Below are positions 8,701 through 14,981 of a stretch of 26,613 nucleotides of DNA, piece after piece. Under the pieces are notes generated by a model. It was not told where the DNA came from, made no database searches, and worked only from the letters and a program-made list of their open reading frames with translations. The position numbers were made by a program, and so were the translations under genes. Source of the stretch: Synechococcaceae bacterium WBB_10_009 (lineage in GTDB: Bacteria; Cyanobacteriota; Cyanobacteriia; PCC-6307; Cyanobiaceae). Each line of letters opens with the position of its first letter. Position 1 is the stretch's first letter. Where the stretch lies: positions 1 to 26,613 of the forward strand of contig RHBP01000005.1 in NCBI GenBank assembly GCA_010030955.1. Reading direction: 5' to 3'.

Positions 8701-9001
8701 CCGTGTCTTCGTCGAAGAACACGTTCACCGTGCTGGAGCCGGTGTTGGTGGTCAGTGAGGAGATGTAGGCGGCCCCGGGCACCCCGTTGATCTGCTGCTC
8801 GAGCACGTTGGTGACGGCCTGCTCGGTCACCAGCGAGTTGGCGCCGCCGTAGGTGGCCGTGACCTGAATCTGCGGCGGGGCGATGTTGGGCAGGTTTTCG
8901 ATCGGCAGCGTGGGGATCGCAATCAATCCCACCAGCACGATCAGGATGCTGCAGACGGTGGTGAGCACCGGCCGCTTGATGAACCGATCCGAGAGCGACA
9001 T
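5741..9001 (-). CDS. RND multidrug efflux permease (AcrB/HAE1 family)
   Basis: This 1086-residue protein is a full-length resistance-nodulation-division permease of the hydrophobic/amphiphilic efflux class. It starts MSLSDRFIKRPVLTTV, the usual amphipathic N-terminus and first helix, followed by a porter domain, a helix block at about 345-570, a second porter domain and a final helix block. The proton-relay residues are intact: D413 and D414 in GLVVDDAIVV and K984 in GLAAKNGILIVE. It should sit in the inner membrane and export lipophilic compounds with the adaptor encoded just upstream (9-base gap). A central region (about 500-570) has additional glycine-rich hydrophobic sequence. No outer-membrane channel gene is nearby, so a TolC-like partner would be elsewhere. 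The substrate cannot be read from the sequence. Confidence 0.96.
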   Translation of the reverse strand: MSLSDRFIKRPVLTTVCSILIVLVGLIAIPTLPIENLPNIAPPQIQVTATYGGANSLVTEQAVTNVLEQQINGVPGAAYISSLTTNTGSSTVNVFFDEDTDINIDQVNVQNRVSLAMPQLPSQVQSTGVSVIQTTPSILLAYQVSSSNGQFDAPYINGLIYEQLFYQLERIPGVAQATLFGGSNPAYWLFIDPSKLTANQLTADQVVSAVRSQNAVAVGGLVGGPPAGGNQLFTYPILVEDNGNLVSIEQLNGLIVGKSPQGNLLRLSDVGEASYGFNSFSTQGTDINGHPAITIGVYQTPESNALQVSQAVVALMDQFKAQLPPGVVVSEIYNVGQFIESAVDGVTDALGLAIVLVLVILFLFLQDWRATVVPSLAIPISLVGTFAFIKVFGFSINQLTLLGLVLATGLVVDDAIVVIEAVAKNLEAGMKPRQAALACMGELIGALIATSLVLMAVFVPVAFYPGGIGIIYRQFALTIAFSIAISTFNALTFSPMMAGLILKAEKPPRPQGWTWTVAGVIVGLGFGRFSSASFGIGAYIFGVLLFGFAGSRLAQIFDGFNAGFARLQQGYARLLNLLIARRRWILMGLASGIVVTAIAFNALPTAFIPEEDQGYGLGIFQLQNGASLSQTQKVGQQIAAVLREEEDITAAGIISGAGFNGNSPDQGLFFFGLKPLEERSGAEHKAPAIVARLNAKLSRFSSGLAVSSQPPAIPGFSAQGGFYFQFNDLSNGAYTFPELDKLALQLVANGQASGSFSTLYTQFVPSAPAFGLKIDRSILGALNVDFQQAMQTIAVLAGGNYSGLTYESGQVRNIYVQAQADGRSNLEDVLSYYVRNRDNKLVQVSEFASSELSSAPPVISHYNLYRTILVQGAEAIGTSSGQALTAIQKIFNSLDFNNIGYAFTGIAALQLSAGSASVLVFALGILIVYLVLSAQYESYVTPVIILMTVPLAMLGALAFLSIRSIDLNIYAQVGLVTLIGLAAKNGILIVEVAEQHLEAGMTIVEAAIAAAESRMRPILMTAIASLAGFLPLVVATTAGANSQQSLGTVIFGGLLVATVLSLGVVPPFYVAIKTFETRGLTPTPIK

Positions 9002-9010
9002 GGCCGGACC

Positions 9011-10150
9011 TCAGCGCGCGGCCGGCTCGGAGCCAGCGGCGGCGATCTTCACGGGCAGGCCAGAACGCAGCAGGGCCGTGTTGCTGACCACCACCCGATC
9101 CCCGCGCTGCAGCCCCGAGAGCAGCGGGTAGCGGTTGCCCTGCAGCTGCCCCAGTTGAACGGGGGTCTGCAGCACGATCGATGTGTTGCCCGGCAGCGCC
9201 TCCAGCTTCTTCTTTTGGGCCTCAGGAATGGTGGTGGAGGCCTTGAGCTTGGCCATCACCTGGGCCAGGGGCACCACGCGGTACACGAAGGGTTGCTGCG
9301 CCTGCATCAACACCGCCGTCACCGGCACCGAGAGTTGGATGCTGGAGCCCGTGATGATCCGGTTGCGCACGTACTGACCGGTCTTGAGCTTGCCGGTGAG
9401 GTTGGGAAACGCGGCCTTCACCAGCACCGTGTTGGGGGAGGAACTGCTGCCGCTCACCCCGAAGTAGGGGGAAATGAACACCACCTTGCCCAGGCCTGTC
9501 ACCGGAGGATTGCCCTGGGTGATCAACTGCACCGACTGGCCATTGGCCACCCTGGAGGCTTGGGTGGCCGGCACATCCATCAGGGTCCAGAGGGTGGAGT
9601 TGTCGACGATGCCGGTGATCGCCTGCCCCTGTTTCACATAGTCGCCCAACTTGACGGTGTCGAGATCGCCGATCTCACCGCTGATTGGAGCCGTGACGTA
9701 CTTGTAGCCCAGGTTGGCGGCACTCGCGCGCACCTGGTCGCGGCTCTTGATCGCCTCGGTCACGTAAAAGTCCCGGTCCCGGGTGGAGACGGCCCCCTGC
9801 TGGTTCAGGAAGATGTAGCGCTCGGCATTGAGACGGTCCTTGCGGGCTTCCGCTTTGCTGGCATCCAGGGCTGCCGTGAGTTGCACGTTGTCGAGCACCA
9901 GGATTGGCTGCCCGGCTTTCACCTGCTGCCCTTGGGTCGCCAGGATCTTGACCACCCGCCCATCGGTCTCCGGCCGCAGGGCCACATCGGTGGTGGAACT
10001 GAGCTGGCTGATCACCTCAATCGAGGGATTGAACTCCGCCTCGCCGATGGATTCCACCTGCACCGGCAGGGGGGGGCGAGCCTGCTGCTGGCCGCCGCAG
10101 GCCGCCAGCAGCAGGCCGATCAGGGGGATGGTGAGCGGGGCGGCGCGCAC
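9011..10150 (-). CDS. RND periplasmic adaptor lipoprotein (membrane fusion protein)
   Basis: This is the membrane fusion subunit that links the RND permease to an outer-membrane channel. The frame is open to 10237, but GTG 10150 is preferred: it yields a near-ideal lipoprotein signal (VRAAPLTIPLIGLLLAAC, cysteine 18) and avoids crowding the divergent rarA gene. The 379-residue product then shows a lipoyl/barrel-sandwich half (DGRVVKILATQGQQVKAG), a short alpha-helical hairpin (SKAEARKDRLNAERY), the second lipoyl half (ITGIVDNSTLWTL) and beta-barrel and membrane-proximal domains. It is transcribed first, with the permease 9 bases downstream. Upstream is a 92-base divergent gap that probably holds its promoter. 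The family call is firm; the start is the main uncertainty. Confidence 0.92.
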   Translation of the reverse strand: MRAAPLTIPLIGLLLAACGGQQQARPPLPVQVESIGEAEFNPSIEVISQLSSTTDVALRPETDGRVVKILATQGQQVKAGQPILVLDNVQLTAALDASKAEARKDRLNAERYIFLNQQGAVSTRDRDFYVTEAIKSRDQVRASAANLGYKYVTAPISGEIGDLDTVKLGDYVKQGQAITGIVDNSTLWTLMDVPATQASRVANGQSVQLITQGNPPVTGLGKVVFISPYFGVSGSSSSPNTVLVKAAFPNLTGKLKTGQYVRNRIITGSSIQLSVPVTAVLMQAQQPFVYRVVPLAQVMAKLKASTTIPEAQKKKLEALPGNTSIVLQTPVQLGQLQGNRYPLLSGLQRGDRVVVSNTALLRSGLPVKIAAAGSEPAAR

Positions 10151-10242
10151 GGGTCCGGCGGAACATGGACGCAAATTAGTCGTTTTGCCAAGGCTGTGAT
10201 CCACCAGCAAAGTCAGTTGATCAGCAACCCACGGCAACCCGC
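10151..10242. promoter_or_regulatory. divergent promoter region, efflux operon and rarA
   Basis: The 92-base gap between the adaptor gene (minus) and rarA (plus) contains the most AT-rich patch nearby. Within it, GCAAA at 10171-10175 and TTTGC at 10184-10188 form an imperfectly centred inverted repeat that could bind a repressor. No clean -35/-10 pair is visible for either direction, and no regulator gene is adjacent. Confidence 0.35.
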
Positions 10243-12468
10243 GTGAGCGATCTGTTCAGCCACCACGGCGAACAGCTGCGCCAGAGCCTGGCGCCCCTGG
10301 CGGATCGCCTGCGCCCCCGCAGCCTCGATGACTTTGCCGGGCAGGAGGAGATCCTCGGCCCCGGGCGACTGCTGCGCCGGGCCATCAGCGCCGATCGGGT
10401 GGGCAACCTGATCGTGTATGGGCCGCCGGGGGTGGGCAAAACCACCCTGGCGCGGATCATCGCCGCCTCCACCCGCGCCCACTTCAGCAGCCTCAACGCC
10501 GTGCTGGCGGGGGTGAAAGATCTGCGCGCCGCGGTGGAGGCGGCCCAACAGCGCCTGCAACAGCACGGCTTGCGCACGCTGCTGTTCATCGATGAGGTGC
10601 ACCGCTTCAACAGCGCCCAACAGGATGCGCTGCTGCCCTGGGTGGAGAACGGCACCGTGACCCTGATCGGGGCCACCACCGAAAACCCCTTCTTTGAGGT
10701 GAACAAGGCGCTGGTGAGCCGCTCGCGCCTGTTTCGCCTGCAGCCCCTGCAACCGCAGCACCTGCACCAGCTGCTGCAACGGGCCCTGGAGGATCCGGAG
10801 CGGGGCTACGGCCAGCGGGCCGTGGCGATCAGCCCCGAGGCCGCCGACCACCTGGTGGATGTGGCGGGCGGCGACGCCCGCAGCCTGCTCAACGCCCTGG
10901 AACTGGCGGTGGAAACCACCGCGCCCGATGGCGATGGCGTGATCCGGATCGACCTGGCCATCGCCGAAGACTCGATCCAGCAACGGGCGGTGCTCTACGA
11001 CAAGCAGGGCGACGCCCACTTCGACACCATCAGCGCCTTCATCAAATCGCTGCGCGGCAGCGATCCCGATGCGGCCCTGTTCTGGTTGGCGCGCATGGTG
11101 GAGGCGGGTGAAAACCCCCGCTTCATCTTCCGGCGCATGCTGATCGCCGCCGGGGAGGACATCGGCCTGGCGGACCCCCAGGCGATGGTGGTGGTGGAGG
11201 CCTGCGCGGCGGCGTTTGAACGGGTGGGGCTGCCGGAGGGGCTTTACCCCCTGGCCCAGGCGGCCCTCTACCTGGCCGGCGCCGAAAAGAGCAACAGCCT
11301 CCTGGGGTTCTTCGATGCCCTCAAAACCGTGAAGGCCAGCAGCCGCCAGACGGTGCCGGCCCACCTGCGCGATGCCAACCGCGACGGCAAGGCCTTCGGC
11401 GATGGGGTGGGGTACCGCTACCCCCACGCCTACGCCGAGCACTGGGTGGCCCAGCAGTACCTGCCCTCCAGCCTGCAGGGGCAGGTGTTCTGGCAACCGG
11501 GGAACCAGGGTTGGGAGGGGGAGCGCCGCCAGCGGCTGCAGCGGCGCCGCGCCGCACAACTGGCCGCCGCGGCCGAACACGACGCCGAACTGGGGGAGGT
11601 GCTCAGCAGCGGACCGGACGATCCGGCCCTCGGGCTGTGGCTGCAACGGCAGCTGGGGGCGGAGGGGGAACGGCTCGACCAGCTGCGCCAACGGCTCTGG
11701 CAGGGGGCCCCATGGCAGCGCCATCAGCGGGTGTTGATCCTCGAGGCCCGCTCGTTGCTCTGGGCCCTCGACCCGCTGGAGCAGTGCCCCGAAGGCGGCG
11801 TGGTGATCCAAGCCGCCTCGGCCGACGACCAGCGCCGGCTGCAGGCCCAGCTGCAGGTGCTCGACAGCCTCGGGAGGCCCCAGCTGGTGCTTGGCGACCT
11901 GCCCGCCCTGGAGCAGCAGCTGGAGCGGGGGCACCGCTTTGAATGGCTGGCGGCCCGCCACCCCTTCCGCCAGCTGCAGCCGCAAGCGCGCCGCCTGCAG
12001 CTGCAGGCCCTGGGCCGGTTGGCGGCACCAGGGGCCCAGCTGCGGCTGTTGTTCAGCCAACCCGCCCTGGGGCCCGCGGCGGCCCTGCTGGCGCGCCCGG
12101 AGCTGCCGCCCCCGCTGCGGGAACTGCTGGAGCCCGTGGCCGCGGCGGAATCGCAATGGATCGCCACCCCGCCGGAGCCATCGGCGCTGGAGCAGGAGCT
12201 GATCGCCCTGGGATGGCAACCCCCAAGCTGGGAGCAGTGGCAAGAACCGCTGGAGCTGCCCCTGAGCCCGGGGTTGCTGGAGCGCTGGTTGGCCGCCGGG
12301 GCCCCCTACCGCCAGCACCTGGGCGGCCTGCTGAAGCCGCGCCAGATCGAGGCGCTGGCCGATGGGCTGCGGCCCCTGTGCGGTTTGCCCCTGCCCCAAC
12401 GGCTCGACCACGCCCTGCTGCTGAGCCGGCAGCAAAAAGCCCCGGCAACGCCGGGGCCAGAGGCCTGA
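10243..12468 (+). CDS. rarA: RarA/MgsA-type AAA ATPase fused to a C-terminal domain of unknown function
   Basis: The first part (about residues 1-435 of 741) is a recombination factor RarA/MgsA, a clamp-loader-like AAA+ ATPase that acts at stalled replication forks. It has Walker A GPPGVGKTT (60-68), Walker B LLFIDEVHRFN (about 114-124), a sensor region TTENPFFEVN and the RarA tetramerisation part (IAAGEDIGLADP, PAHLRDAN, GYRYPHAY). Ordinary RarA ends near 440 residues. Here about 300 further residues follow, rich in Leu, Gln, Arg and Ala, with segments such as VLILEARSLLWALDPL and FEWLAARHPFRQL that recall a methyltransferase-like or helical fold. A RarA/unknown-domain fusion is known in picocyanobacteria, so this is family-typical. 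The start is GTG 10243 without a clear Shine-Dalgarno. The 3' end of the coding sequence contains an antisense-oriented terminator. Confidence 0.93.
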   Translation: MSDLFSHHGEQLRQSLAPLADRLRPRSLDDFAGQEEILGPGRLLRRAISADRVGNLIVYGPPGVGKTTLARIIAASTRAHFSSLNAVLAGVKDLRAAVEAAQQRLQQHGLRTLLFIDEVHRFNSAQQDALLPWVENGTVTLIGATTENPFFEVNKALVSRSRLFRLQPLQPQHLHQLLQRALEDPERGYGQRAVAISPEAADHLVDVAGGDARSLLNALELAVETTAPDGDGVIRIDLAIAEDSIQQRAVLYDKQGDAHFDTISAFIKSLRGSDPDAALFWLARMVEAGENPRFIFRRMLIAAGEDIGLADPQAMVVVEACAAAFERVGLPEGLYPLAQAALYLAGAEKSNSLLGFFDALKTVKASSRQTVPAHLRDANRDGKAFGDGVGYRYPHAYAEHWVAQQYLPSSLQGQVFWQPGNQGWEGERRQRLQRRRAAQLAAAAEHDAELGEVLSSGPDDPALGLWLQRQLGAEGERLDQLRQRLWQGAPWQRHQRVLILEARSLLWALDPLEQCPEGGVVIQAASADDQRRLQAQLQVLDSLGRPQLVLGDLPALEQQLERGHRFEWLAARHPFRQLQPQARRLQLQALGRLAAPGAQLRLLFSQPALGPAAALLARPELPPPLRELLEPVAAAESQWIATPPEPSALEQELIALGWQPPSWEQWQEPLELPLSPGLLERWLAAGAPYRQHLGGLLKPRQIEALADGLRPLCGLPLPQRLDHALLLSRQQKAPATPGPEA
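12434..12457 (-). terminator. intrinsic terminator of the 12520-13197 gene, inside rarA
   Basis: Read on the minus strand, an 8-bp GC stem (GCCCCGGC / GCCGGGGC, arms at 12450-12457 and 12439-12446) with a 3-base loop is followed directly by five U residues (12438-12434). It lies 62 bases past the stop of the minus-strand DUF1400-like gene. The hairpin is within the last codons of rarA on the other strand. Confidence 0.75.
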
Positions 12469-12519
12469 GCGCGACGGCTCAGGCGGGCTGGGGTTCCCCA
12501 AGGGAATCACCCGAGCCGA

Positions 12520-13197
12520 TCACCACAGACCACGCACGGCGGGGGCAGCCTTGGCCGGAGCCGGAGCTTCGGCGGTGTAGGCCTGGATGCAGGCGGGGGT
12601 GTTCATGTACCAGCTCAGCAGCGAGGTGGCCCGCTGGCTGTTGGAGGCGTTGCTGGCATCGCACACCTTCATGGCACCCTGCAGGCGCTGGTCGGTGGGC
12701 AGCTTCGACATCATCCCGTAGCTGGAGAGCTTGCCGTCAGCGGAGTCGAGGATGATGGCGCCACGCACGGCCTGAAGGCTGTTCTGCTGGCTGTAGTACG
12801 GGGTGTAGTTGTTCTGCTGAATGCTCTCAGACAGGAACTGCTCACCCTGGGGGGAATAGAGGAAACGGGCCACGGCGACCACGTCCACGTCGTATTCCTT
12901 CTGCAGGCCGGCCTGCAGCTCATCGCGGGACCACCCGGAGAGATCCTTCAGGTCGCTGGGGACGTGGTTGTCGATGACCTGGGTGCCGCCCAGGGGCAGC
13001 AAGGTGTTGGAGCGCACCGCCCCGTTGCTCACCGTGCGGGCGGTCTGGGTGGGCAGCGAGGAGTTGATGAAGGTGGGGGCACCGAAGGTGACGCCGCCGT
13101 TGGTGCGAACAAAGCCGGGCGACTGGGGGATGGCCTGGGCGGAGAGACCCGCCAGCAGGAGGCCGGCACCAGCCAAGGGGAGAAGGGTCTTGCGCAT
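12520..13197 (-). CDS. exported DUF1400-like protein without hydrolase domain
   Basis: From ATG 13197 the protein has 225 residues and a signal peptide (MRKTLLPLAGAGLLLAG, then LSAQA). The open frame extends upstream to 13329, but that extension lacks signal character. The core at about 100-180 resembles DUF1400, the N-terminal domain of cyanobacterial alpha/beta hydrolases: LQKEYDVDVVAVARFLYSP, GEQFL, and AVRGAIILDSADG. No GxSxG serine-hydrolase elbow follows, and the protein ends in an Ala/Pro-rich tail (APAPAKAAPAVRGLW). It is therefore a stand-alone DUF1400 module, probably periplasmic or lumenal, of unknown function. It is the last of three minus-strand genes and ends at a good intrinsic terminator. 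The domain assignment is from motif memory and moderately sure; the gene itself is clear. Confidence 0.87.
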   Translation of the reverse strand: MRKTLLPLAGAGLLLAGLSAQAIPQSPGFVRTNGGVTFGAPTFINSSLPTQTARTVSNGAVRSNTLLPLGGTQVIDNHVPSDLKDLSGWSRDELQAGLQKEYDVDVVAVARFLYSPQGEQFLSESIQQNNYTPYYSQQNSLQAVRGAIILDSADGKLSSYGMMSKLPTDQRLQGAMKVCDASNASNSQRATSLLSWYMNTPACIQAYTAEAPAPAKAAPAVRGLW

Positions 13198-13274
13198 CGT
13201 TGTGCAGAGGACGACCCTTCCGGTATGGCGATGGCAACGGTTCGGGGAGAGCCGAATGCGGCTTGTTTTAAGAA

Positions 13275-13778
13275 TCAGGCGCGCCCACCTGTGCTGCGCA
13301 GGGCCAGGGGCCGCCAGCCCCGCGGGCACTGCAACTGATCGCCGCGGCGGCTGAACCGCCCGGGGGATCCTGTTCCGCTGCAGGCCACCCCACGGGGGAT
13401 GCCATCCTCCGCCTGCACCAGGGCCACGTAGCGCTCGCCGCCGGCGCGGGGGATCAGCAGCAATTGCACCTGCTGCGGCGCTTCGCTGATGCGGGCCTGC
13501 ATGTCCTCGGGGGGCTCCAGCCCGAGCACATCGAGGTAGCCGCTGAAGCCGCCCCAGAAGTAGCGGGTGATCTCACCGCCCACAAACCGCCCCAGCACCT
13601 CAGTGGCCCGGGCGCGGGCATCCTGCTGGGCCTCCTGGCTGGCCAGATCCGCCAACACCCGGTCGGTGGCGGCTCCGGTGCGGCTGGCCAGCGGCGGCAC
13701 CAGCGGCAACTGCACCAGGCCCGCCACCCCCAGCAGCGCCAGCACCGACACCACACTCACACGCAGGGCGATCGGCAT
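13275..13778 (-). CDS. unrecognised exported or membrane-anchored protein
   Basis: This 167-residue product begins with a hydrophobic stretch (about residues 5-28, LRVSVVSVLALLGVAGLVQL) that can act as signal peptide or single anchor. An Ala/Gln/Arg-rich helix (LADLASQEAQQDARARATEVL) and the motif RFVGGEITRYFWGGFSGYLDVLGLEPP follow, then a beta-rich segment (VQLLLIPRAGGERYVALVQ) and a C-terminal part with two cysteines (GVACSG, QLQCPRGW) that could pair outside the cytoplasm. No family is recognised. It starts 30 bases after the phosphopantetheinyl transferase gene and has its own TAGGGT box; a 77-base gap separates it from the next minus-strand gene. Confidence 0.82.
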   Translation of the reverse strand: MPIALRVSVVSVLALLGVAGLVQLPLVPPLASRTGAATDRVLADLASQEAQQDARARATEVLGRFVGGEITRYFWGGFSGYLDVLGLEPPEDMQARISEAPQQVQLLLIPRAGGERYVALVQAEDGIPRGVACSGTGSPGRFSRRGDQLQCPRGWRPLALRSTGGRA

Positions 13779-13805
13779 CGATCACGGCGGCGGAACGTCG
13801 CCGGG

Positions 13806-13811
13806 ACCCTA
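13806..13811 (-). promoter_or_regulatory. TAGGGT -10-like box containing a stop codon
   Basis: On the minus strand TAGGGT ends 27 bases before the ATG at 13778. Its TAG (13811-13809) is the stop codon of the phosphopantetheinyl transferase gene. There is no convincing -35 at the usual spacing. Confidence 0.35.
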
Positions 13812-14492
13812 AACCCAGCACCCCTGGTCGGCCGCCTGCCCCACCACGGCACAGCACCAACCGTCATGCAGCCGCAGGCAACACGGGGGCGTCCAGCCGT
13901 GCTGCAGGTGGCGCAGCGCAGCGCCGTTGGCATCCCAATGCCAATGGCGCAAATCCTGAGCAATGCTCCCCCGCTGCCACTTGATGGCGGCCTCCTTGCG
14001 CACCCAGCTCTCCAGCACCGCCCGCCGCAGCCGCTCCGCCGGCAGGTGCTGCAGCCGCTGCCACTCGGCGGCGGGGAAAAACCGGCGCGCCACCCCATCG
14101 GCCAGCAGCGGCCGCTCCCCCCACTCCAGATCCACGCCGATGGGCCAGGGCGACCAGGCCAACAGCAGCTGCGCACCGCTATGGCTGAGGCTCACATGGC
14201 CCCAACCCGCCGCCAGGCTGGGCGGCTCGCCGGGGGGGGCGTGCAGGGGCAGCTCCAGGGGAGAGCGCTGCAGCAAAGCCCCCAGGCACTGGCGCAGTTG
14301 GCTGCGGCTGTGGCGGTAGCGCGGCTGCAGCGGCGCCGGCAGTTCGGCGCACCAGCGCTGCTCCTGGCCGGAGAGCAGGGGTGCCCCCTGCAGCGGCAGG
14401 GGCCGCAGCCACAGGTGCGGACGCGGCGGTAGCGGCGATGGCGCCGGGGCAGCGGCCCCTGCCCTTAGGCTCCCGCCCGAGCATTCATCCAC
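13809..14492 (-). CDS. 4'-phosphopantetheinyl transferase, Sfp/HetI type
   Basis: The 227-residue enzyme would transfer the phosphopantetheine arm of coenzyme A to a serine of acyl or peptidyl carrier proteins in the cytoplasm. It has the Sfp-superfamily signature pair: PIGVDLEW with metal-binding D121 and E123, and SWVRKEAAIKW with W163, K166, E167 and K171. HVSLSHSG at about 99-106 is the usual upstream motif. Length fits the Sfp/HetI group (220-250). The start is GTG 14492; the first 30 residues are Ala/Pro-rich and no other ATG, GTG or TTG occurs until the core, so this start is accepted. It begins only 14 bases from the divergent peroxiredoxin start, so promoters of both genes must lie within coding DNA. 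Whether it serves fatty acid synthesis only or also secondary metabolism cannot be told; no NRPS or PKS gene is present. Confidence 0.93.
   Translation of the reverse strand: MDECSGGSLRAGAAAPAPSPLPPRPHLWLRPLPLQGAPLLSGQEQRWCAELPAPLQPRYRHSRSQLRQCLGALLQRSPLELPLHAPPGEPPSLAAGWGHVSLSHSGAQLLLAWSPWPIGVDLEWGERPLLADGVARRFFPAAEWQRLQHLPAERLRRAVLESWVRKEAAIKWQRGSIAQDLRHWHWDANGAALRHLQHGWTPPCCLRLHDGWCCAVVGQAADQGCWV
14466..14471 (+). promoter_or_regulatory. TAGGCT -10-like box of the peroxiredoxin Q gene
   Basis: TAGGCT ends 35 bases before ATG 14507 and lies inside the first codons of the divergent phosphopantetheinyl transferase gene. It matches the TAGG(G/C)T box found upstream of other genes here. No clear -35 is seen. 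Confidence 0.35.
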
Positions 14493-14506
14493 GGCATCCC
14501 CGTTCC

Positions 14507-14974
14507 ATGGCCCTGCAGATCGGCGACATTGCCCCGGACTTCACCCTCCCCGATCAGAACGGCACCCCCGTGAGCCTCAGCGGTTTCAAAGGCCAACGGG
14601 TGGTGATCTACTTCTATCCCAAGGACGACACCCCGGGCTGCACCAAGGAAGCCTGCAACTTCCGCGACCAGTGGAGCCGTTTCCAGCAGCACGGCATCGT
14701 GGTGCTGGGCATCAGCAAAGACGGCGCCAGCAGCCACGGCAAGTTCATCGCCAAATACAACCTGCCCTTCACCCTGCTCACCGACGCCGAGCCCTGCCCG
14801 GTGGCCGAGAGCTACGGCAGCTATGGCCTCAAGAAATTCATGGGCCGCGAATACATGGGGATGATGCGCCACACCTTTGTGGTGGATGGCGAGGGCCGCA
14901 TCGAGCGGGCCTACCTGAAGGTGAAGGCCGAAACCATGGCCGACGACATCCTCAGCGACCTGGCCCTCAACTGA
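14507..14974 (+). CDS. bcp: peroxiredoxin Q / Bcp (thioredoxin-dependent peroxidase)
   Basis: The 155-residue protein reduces hydrogen peroxide and organic peroxides using thioredoxin. It shows the PrxQ/BCP form of the active site: YPKDDTPGCTKEAC with peroxidatic C45 and resolving C50, four residues between them, giving an intramolecular disulfide. MALQIGDIAPDFTLPDQNG at the N-terminus and MRHTFVVDGEGRI near the end are typical. Length matches the family and no signal peptide is present, so it is cytoplasmic. It stands alone on the plus strand between minus-strand genes, 7 bases from the convergent coaX stop. A second peroxiredoxin, of the 1-Cys class, lies at 20135-20770. Confidence 0.96.
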   Translation: MALQIGDIAPDFTLPDQNGTPVSLSGFKGQRVVIYFYPKDDTPGCTKEACNFRDQWSRFQQHGIVVLGISKDGASSHGKFIAKYNLPFTLLTDAEPCPVAESYGSYGLKKFMGREYMGMMRHTFVVDGEGRIERAYLKVKAETMADDILSDLALN

Positions 14975-14981
14975 GCCGGCC

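Noticed and set aside
12463..12484. 8-bp hairpin GCCTGAGC / GCTCAGGC at the end of rarA
   Set aside because: A stable stem but without a U-tract on either strand, so I do not call it a terminator for rarA; it may help halt transcription.
10213..12510. A 765-codon open frame on the minus strand
   Set aside because: It lies exactly opposite rarA, has Gln/Gly/Leu/Pro-rich low-complexity translation and no recognisable domain; it is a reverse-complement shadow caused by high GC.
13250..13270. AGCCG-AATG-CGGCT stem followed by TGTTTT
   Set aside because: Stem only 5 bp and on the plus strand where no gene ends; likely chance.
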